Shown here: piece after piece, positions 59,301 to 64,000 of the stretch
How positions within the stretch are numbered: the first letter of the stretch is position 1
Layout: the number at the start of each line of letters is the position of its first letter
Origin: Pseudoneurospora amorphoporcata
Lineage: Eukaryota; Ascomycota; Sordariomycetes; Sordariales; Sordariaceae
DNA: 64,000 nt
Assembly: GCA_033297205.1 (NCBI GenBank)
Contig: MU859143.1
Span: 62,001 to 126,000, forward strand
Direction: 5' to 3'
Translations under genes and position numbers: made by a program
Notes under the pieces: model-generated
The model's database searches: none
The model's input: only the letters and a program-made list of their open reading frames with translations
What the model was told of the DNA's origin: nothing

Positions 59301-60359
59301 AAGGCCGTCAGTGCGAGGTCGTTGGGAGCTATGAGGAAAGCCGTCGAACTGCTCTTGAGAGCTCGGAGGCAAACCGTCGGCGAAGTCCTGGGTGTTGGGA
59401 AGGCCATCGATATGAACGTGCAAGTCCATGGGGTGGACTGAAGCAGGGATGAGGGTGCTGTCAAAGGTTTCATCGTGGAAGCTCAAAGACTGCTGGGTAG
59501 CGAATTGTGGTACCAGAGGAGCGCTTGAAGCAACCTCGACAGGATGTTGCGAAGCAGAACGAGCCCTTCGTCGCTCACGGGCCACGAGGGGTGATGTATG
59601 TTGATGACCAGCCACCATGCTTGGCTCATGCTCGTCGGCACCGGGTTCCCTCTTGACGAACGAAGCATCAAGCTCGCCATGGTCGTACTCGTCGTCCTCC
59701 TGGGCAACATGCTCGGGAGATAGTCTTGGCCTCTTGACATGATGCTCGGAACTCGGAGCTTCGTCTCTGTGGACATTGTCCTCACCATCGCTAATGGGAT
59801 CATCCGAGATGTCGACCGTGACCCTCTTGGACTTGGGACTCTTTTTCTTGAACTTGGCAGAGCCTTGAGCAGCAGCAGCGGATTGTGGTTCGGGGTCGGC
59901 GACTTCAGAGCGTTCGAACTTGAGGTTGGGTGACTCGTGCTCGACGGGCTCGGGTTGTTGTTCCTCCTCAGGCTTGGACTTTCGCTTCTTCTTTTTCTTC
60001 TTGTTCTTGCCAGCCTCTGGGAGGTCGTGTTCCTCGGTCGCGATAGGTTCGGGGTCTGCGAAGGTCGGGTCTTGGTAGTGGGAATCACCATTCAGCTCGG
60101 GCTCAACAGCAGCAGGGGAGGGCGAGCGGCGATGCTTGCTCTTCTTTTTCTTCTTTTTCTTGCGCTCGCCTGACGCGGGTGATTGAGGCTGCTCGTCGTC
60201 GTCGAACTGCTGGCCGTGGGGGACGTCGGAAATGGCATGGAAGCTCTCGTTTTTTTCGTATTTGCCCCAGTGGTTGTCGTTTTCCTGAACCAAGGGCGAG
60301 GCTGACCGGCTTCTGACGTCGCCCTCTTCACCTTCCGGCACACTTTGTTGACTGCCCAT
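56343..60359 (-). CDS. Myb/SANT DNA-binding protein, Reb1/TTF-I-like
   Basis: Probable sequence-specific Myb-type protein like yeast Reb1 and mammalian TTF-I, which terminate RNA polymerase I transcription and act as general regulatory factors in the nucleus. Single exon, 1338 residues, MGSQQSVPEGEEG to TAG 56345-56343. The first 540 residues are acidic and Lys-rich disorder (ERKKKKKKKSKHRR; KNKKKKKKRKSK; KFKKKSPKSKR), likely nuclear/nucleolar signals. The DNA-binding core is at about 560-850: a helical lead (TQAEHARIKSVIDSFRE), a Myb repeat (GSWTKEQDEELESMLKIHG, KWTLIGGLINRFPDDVRDRYRNY), a second (YWSEEEEERFLKVVAEAI, NWQQISTAMNHTRTRLQCLQKW) and a third, divergent one (KIKWKEIQKEVFDKQYAKTALTVTWGRLRQ). 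The C-terminus is a long Ser/Lys/Asp-rich tail. Order and spacing are those of the Reb1/TTF-I class; the exact orthologue is not proven. Confidence 0.85.
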   Translation of the reverse strand: MGSQQSVPEGEEGDVRSRSASPLVQENDNHWGKYEKNESFHAISDVPHGQQFDDDEQPQSPASGERKKKKKKKSKHRRSPSPAAVEPELNGDSHYQDPTFADPEPIATEEHDLPEAGKNKKKKKKRKSKPEEEQQPEPVEHESPNLKFERSEVADPEPQSAAAAQGSAKFKKKSPKSKRVTVDISDDPISDGEDNVHRDEAPSSEHHVKRPRLSPEHVAQEDDEYDHGELDASFVKREPGADEHEPSMVAGHQHTSPLVARERRRARSASQHPVEVASSAPLVPQFATQQSLSFHDETFDSTLIPASVHPMDLHVHIDGLPNTQDFADGLPPSSQEQFDGFPHSSQRPRTDGLPAVNSSMWEDNMRHGAMDEPEDDDHGDEGYMHHADEVEPDKADVETASSAGDPEPDNHSDHEMDIDQDSAPEISVTQTPAPKARKSRTKKAQAQPEEAEAATPAPTSTAKTPRSKGSKRKVKVPYFERDEVEARDNAETSAEPSVKKVAAREKKRKARAEDEQSTANVEPAPKKAKVSAKKKPVKKAADSDQDNSEVEEAGDRSNMAKPTGRMTQAEHARIKSVIDSFREANGLTKHAVNDMIHQDPRKEAKNRELWGFIVDACPNRPRRKLVNYCRQNFHNFPARGSWTKEQDEELESMLKIHGQKWTLIGGLINRFPDDVRDRYRNYLACGGKNRKDYWSEEEEERFLKVVAEAIDRIKSSMAKKKKKSDDESPESLINWQQISTAMNHTRTRLQCLQKWKTLRKNEALPDSIMVKLPDGESSRLDKARKDLRKITPQDKALLARAIRDSGVDRENKIKWKEIQKEVFDKQYAKTALTVTWGRLRQAVPQWESKSTQECAKYLCDMYERDADWKGDEEVGGDDDAEDNDADADADVRSTVSKPASVVVSSTQQTKIYRTPRVGLWDPPKETKTKTSHVFAESSDNEMRGRTSQRARERAKRLKESEKASSKSKKSQLSEALVQDEDDSDEEEVQESINGDIAAVNGNDFQDFEMEDSPNVDEEDEPLPSAPVVRSRAASVDLGEPTFISSPQLPTSAQKRQDYSDDEEDDEDIMATTSKAAAAALKASKKAPVRTYGKGAKPTKSKRKEKDLDLDVPLVLGAAVPSLPPPSTSLSTASHPQLSPKRPAAASQARHPSVINDESDHFDDAAPANSQLHNKKRRILTRQPSVRTTETIIKTTASVAKAGKRRKGQVPADDSSELAVASAVPDHLVVHPELVEMDGNLADDSLVSLDRPGDVVGGVGREKKVARKAKEVRKKLASAAVSVAGTPGPLIKTRVPRVAVDEVQQDKDTRSYSVISSDMDDMDDIPAVLPVVGDGGTQG

Positions 60360-61113
60360 CTTTTTGACTTTTTTCTTCCCTTCTTTTCCCGGATCGATGC
60401 GCTAGTCGGAGAGACAACAATGTGCTCGGATTGATGTTGACATGGTATGCGCCGATTGGTGTTGAGCAAGAAAGTGGCGGAGAGAGGGGACGACCTCCCG
60501 GTGGTGGTTTGCTTGTTGCTGGTGTCGAGGATTGGGTGGTACCTCTACGTGTAGGTGATGTGCGTTTTTCGTTGCCGTTGCTGTAAGAACCAACAAACGC
60601 GCCGCGTTCTTTTGGGAAAGTCCCGCTTGTGAATTGGAGATTGCGGGGGAGGAGAGTCGGGTGTGCACGGGCCATCAGACCACGGGAAAGGCAGCTTCTT
60701 GGGCATAAGCGAATAAGGTAGGCGGGTCCTAGCGCCATAAGTCCCTGAACTGCCCTGCATTGCCATTTGCACTCGACGACATCCATCTTCAACGACATGT
60801 CAATTGCCAACCAATGTCAACACTCCAACCAAGCAAAGCAAAGCAAAGCAAGCAACAACATTATCAAGCTCCCGCCCGAGTTCACCAAGTGCACCAAAGT
60901 AAATCATTTCTTTTTCTGTGTTTTTGTGTTTTTACGTATTTGTCTCATTGTCTTGGGCACTCCATCTTTCCTTTCATAAGGTATTGTCTTCCATCAGCAA
61001 AAAAAAGAAGAAAAAGGTAAAATAATGAAAAGGCGTTTATACTCGGACATGGGCTCTTGTTAAAACCCATAAATGCATGGTCTTATGCCTCGCAATGTCT
61101 TTGGTTGCGTCCC
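60360..61113. other. Intergenic between Reb1-like gene and Ser/Pro-rich gene
   Basis: 754 nt holding the promoter of the minus-strand Myb gene. (AAGCA)n repeat at about 60833-60855. No gene supported. Confidence 0.6.
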
Positions 61114-64000
61114 TTATTCCTCCTTCTTCTTGCCAAACAAGTTGGCCAGCGATTTCTTCTTTTTGAGCTGCTTCTGTCTTTGTGATCCCCCCGCCTGGTT
61201 CGCTGCATCGGTGTTGTCATTGTCTTCGGTAGGAGGGATTGGAGGCACCGGAATCGAGGGAATTGGAGCCGCTGCCATTGAAGAAAGCGGAGGAACCGGA
61301 GGAATGTCGGGCAGGCGAGGGGGGCCGCCATCTCGGGTTGTGACTGGACTGAGACTGTTGGTTGTTGAGAAGGAAGAGGACGCTTCCTGCCGAAGGTTGC
61401 CACGAGATTTGCTTCTCAGTCTGCTAAAGGCGTTCCGCATCCTGTCCATCGTCGAAGGCTCCTCCTCGGTATCGGAGCTCCAGTACGACCTGGGCTCTTC
61501 TTCTGCTGCTTCACTGCTTGGTCTCTCGCCTTCTGTGCCGTCTCTCACCGTCACCATCGCAGGGCCCCTCTCGCGCATCTCAACAATAATATTAGGTTGC
61601 CGAGGACGAGGCTGCGCCTGAGGTTGAGGCTGGCTAGACCTACTCGACCCCGAACCGCGAGAACCACGCGAACCACGCGAATTACGGCCACGGCCACGAC
61701 CACCAGATCCGAAAGCAGAAGCAAAGGAAGGACTGGAAAAGCCCGGCGTCATCGGGGTTGGTGAACCCATCACTCCTGGCGAGGTCGGGGAGCCAATGAA
61801 AGTTGCTGCTGAGGAACCGCTGAGTTGGTGGGAGCCGCTGCCCCTGCCAGAGCTCGTTGGCGGCGACGTCATGTCGTTGCTAGTGGTAGATGGGGGGAAA
61901 GTACCCAGAGTCTGCGTCCTCATACGAATGCGCGGGGGCATGGCCGCTCGCTGATCCTCGTACCTGTCTTGAGTGCGGCCAAGGTATGTCCGAACATCTG
62001 CCTCAAACTGATCTTCATCTCCAGTCGGGGCACTCATCGACCTGGGCGCCGACACTGCTCGCGTGCCGAAACGAGAGTTGCCGCCGAGAGAACCACCGAA
62101 AGTTGTCGACATGGGCAGTCGAGGAAGCGCCTGAGTGGCCGAACGGGCAAAACCACTAACCGGCGGAGACGAACCAACTGGCACAGCCGGCGGCACGTTG
62201 GCGTGGGTCACCGACCGCGGAAGAAGAAGACCACGGCCGAGCCCAACAGAACCAGAGTCAACGCCAGGGGACATCCCATCAGAAGAGTTTGCCGTGGCAG
62301 GAGGAATTGCACCACCAGGAGACACTCCAACATCACCAGCTCCTGACGCATGAGGAGGGCGGGTTGTGGGCAAGACACCAACGGTAACCGAAGACACGAG
62401 GCCACCATCACCAGACGCAGACGCACAAGAAGCTGTACCAGGCCTCTGTTGTTGCGTGCTTGAACCACCATCAGGACGCAAACCTCTACCCAAGCTCGGA
62501 GGCGGGAAGACATAAAGGGCAGGCCGGCGGCGTTCGGGCTGCGGTTGCGGTTGCGGCTGGGGGCGTGGGCTGGTGCTGGTGCTGGTGATGGCTGAAGAGC
62601 CTCGTCTCGTTGCTGGAGTACGGCGAAGGGGTGGCGGCGCAAAATCCACAATCATTGGCGGCAGTGTGGTGGTCGACCCGTGTACCGGGCCTCCCACGAG
62701 AGAATCCATGGCAGGACCCTCCTCCCGCGAGGGCACACCTTCGCCAAAGTCTTGGATGACGGCGCTGTTGACGATGGCGAAACCAGCTTCCTCGGCTAAC
62801 TAGGCCAAGGAGATGCTGCTTCTGTCCATCATTGCTACGTCGTGCTCCAGATCGTTGGTGTCAGCAGAAAAAAGAGCCCCTTCCTGTTCCTCACCTGTGC
62901 TGGCCGGACGAGCGGTCCTTTCCGAGTCGGCTGAAGAGGATGGCGTCGGGGAAGAAGAAGCCAGCCGGAGCCGGCCCTCTTCACCCAACATGTGAGGAAC
63001 CATCCCCCAGCGTCGTCGGTCGCCTTGAACGAAGCTGGTTTCGCCGGCTACCACGAGAGTCGTGTCATCGCTACCCCGGATGCGGGCAGGTGACTCCTCT
63101 GCGTGGCGCTGGGCGGCACCCTCGTCGTCCGAGGCGGTAAAGGACCTGCGGTCGGCTGTTCCAACCAGTGAAGAAGAGGACGCCGTCGAGGCGACAAGCA
63201 CAAGAGAAGCAGCAGCAAGTGGCGGTGCCGGCGAGCTGTCCCGGATGGTGGACAAGCTCGGGGCATAAAGCCGGGGACGGCCACCACCAACATGCTGCAG
63301 CGACTCCCTGCTGTCAGAGTCCTCGTAATCACTCTCCTCCACGTCTCCCTCGTACTCCGCGTCGTCCACACCAACCACTCCGACTTGTACCTGGGTACCA
63401 CCCAATGGCTCAACGCTCTGCCCCGGGACGGGCGGAAGCGGCCTGTTGGGCGGTGGGAAGCCAGGACGGTCGGCAAATCCACCACCAGTGTTACCACCGG
63501 CTGGGACTACCGATGGGGAGCGGTTGATGCGGAGCGGAGGGACAGGCGGAATGTCCTCGAAACCGGACCCATTCAAGCCAGATACCGCCGGCAAGTTGAG
63601 CGGGATGAGGACCGGAATCGTCCGAGGGGGTTGGGAACAGCCTTCCTGCTGGGCTCGCTCGGCCTGCTGCTTGATCCTGCGCTTTTCACTTAGGCTCATG
63701 GCCGTGAATCGCGCCGGATTCAGGGGAAGAACAGGAGGGGGAGGTGGACTGGACGAAGTAGGAGGTTTCTCTACCTCTTCCGAAGAAGAGGGCCGCTCTC
63801 TACCGCCAGCCACGCTTAGTGTCGTGCTTCGGCCACGGGTGCCAACCGCAGCGTCCGCCCCAAAATTCTGTCCGCCCGCCGTAGTCGCACGAATGCGGAC
63901 CGGACCGGGCCTGCTATCCAGCTGGGTCACTGGAAATGTGGTAGCAACAGAGGAAACCGCTCGCTGCTTCTGCTGCTGCTGCTGCTGGGGTTCATCATCT
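61114..64000 (-). CDS. Ser/Pro-rich protein interrupted by one in-frame UAG; 5' end beyond window
   Basis: Unrecognised low-complexity protein. The frame is open from the window edge (DDEPQQQQQQKQRAVSS) to TAG 62802-62800, at least 399 residues, and then continues in the same frame for 561 residues to TAA 61116-61114. Around the stop the translation is MMDRSSISLA-stop-LAEEAGFAIVNSAV, with no indel. Upstream features are a basic helix (SLSEKRRIKQQAERAQQEG), PPVPPL/PPVPGQ motifs and acidic EDSDSRESL. Downstream are repeated Gly/Arg tracts (GGRGRGRNSRGSRGSRG), PPVPPLS and PPIPP motifs and a basic C-terminus (KKKKSLANLFGKKKEE). Proline motifs suggest SH3 or WW partners, as in cytoskeletal or polarity proteins; this is inference only. 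A GTGAGG donor at about 62902 exists, but no canonical acceptor restores the downstream frame. Editing, readthrough, two genes, or a nonsense allele are all possible. Confidence 0.7.

Noticed and set aside
62800..62905. Intron from the GTGAGG donor near 62902 removing the UAG of the Ser/Pro-rich gene
   Set aside because: The pyrimidine-preceded acceptor at the UAG itself (95 nt) shifts the frame; only a poor GGAAG acceptor keeps it. Kept as an alternative, not preferred.
1..64000. UAG reassigned to an amino acid in this organism
   Set aside because: UAG also ends genes normally (membrane protein at 37997, Myb protein at 56343), so site-specific recoding or mutation is more likely.

Overview
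This is a window of filamentous ascomycete nuclear DNA, most likely from Sordariales of the Neurospora/Sordaria type. The evidence is: short spliceosomal introns (mostly about 54-300 nt) with GTRNGT donors and CTNAC-like branch sites; C-rich third codon positions; low gene density with long non-coding stretches full of poly(A)/poly(T) runs and TAGGTAGGTACC-type words; and the gene families present (WSC wall protein, ATO-type acetate transporter, DUF3292-like membrane protein, fungal A/B-barrel protein, MATA-type HMG box). Nineteen protein genes, one intact tRNA-Lys and one tRNA relic can be supported. The genus is inferred; no search was run.

Layout. 1-820: 3' part of the ribosomal protein S2 gene. 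1648-5433: a large secreted Ser/Thr/Pro-rich WSC-domain protein. 5434-11203: no gene seen. 11204-12254: GPR1/FUN34/YaaH (ATO) membrane protein. 12255-16728: no gene seen. 16729-18450: soluble FAD fumarate reductase. 20085-21423 (minus) and 22186-24269 (plus): a divergent pair of an HMG-box regulator and GMP synthase. 24782-29462 (minus): a large disordered protein with a tandem helical repeat, abutting an OTU-type cysteine protease. 30764-32560 (minus): a C2H2 zinc-finger array protein. 33318-34603 (minus) and 35746-37997 (plus): divergent mannose-6-phosphate isomerase and DUF3292-like membrane protein. 38301-38373: tRNA-Lys(CUU). 39105-64000: seven minus-strand genes: a disordered protein with a possible degenerate HAD fold, an M1 aminopeptidase, an unrecognised Gln/Gly/Pro-rich protein, a stress-responsive A/B-barrel protein, an AT-hook/zinc-finger protein, a Reb1/TTF-I-like Myb protein, and a Ser/Pro-rich protein cut by the window end.

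The genes are mostly unrelated housekeeping and regulatory functions and I see no biosynthetic cluster. The most striking pattern is that three long coding regions (WSC protein, zinc-finger array protein, Ser/Pro-rich protein) are interrupted by four in-frame stop codons, all UAG, with coding-like sequence continuing in the same frame and no indels. Sordariomycetes are known to perform A-to-I mRNA editing during sexual development, with UAG a favoured site (UAG to UGG, Trp), and edited genes can look like pseudogenes on the DNA. The four sites are therefore candidates for restorative editing. Stop readthrough, allelic nonsense mutations, sequence error or missed splicing remain alternatives.
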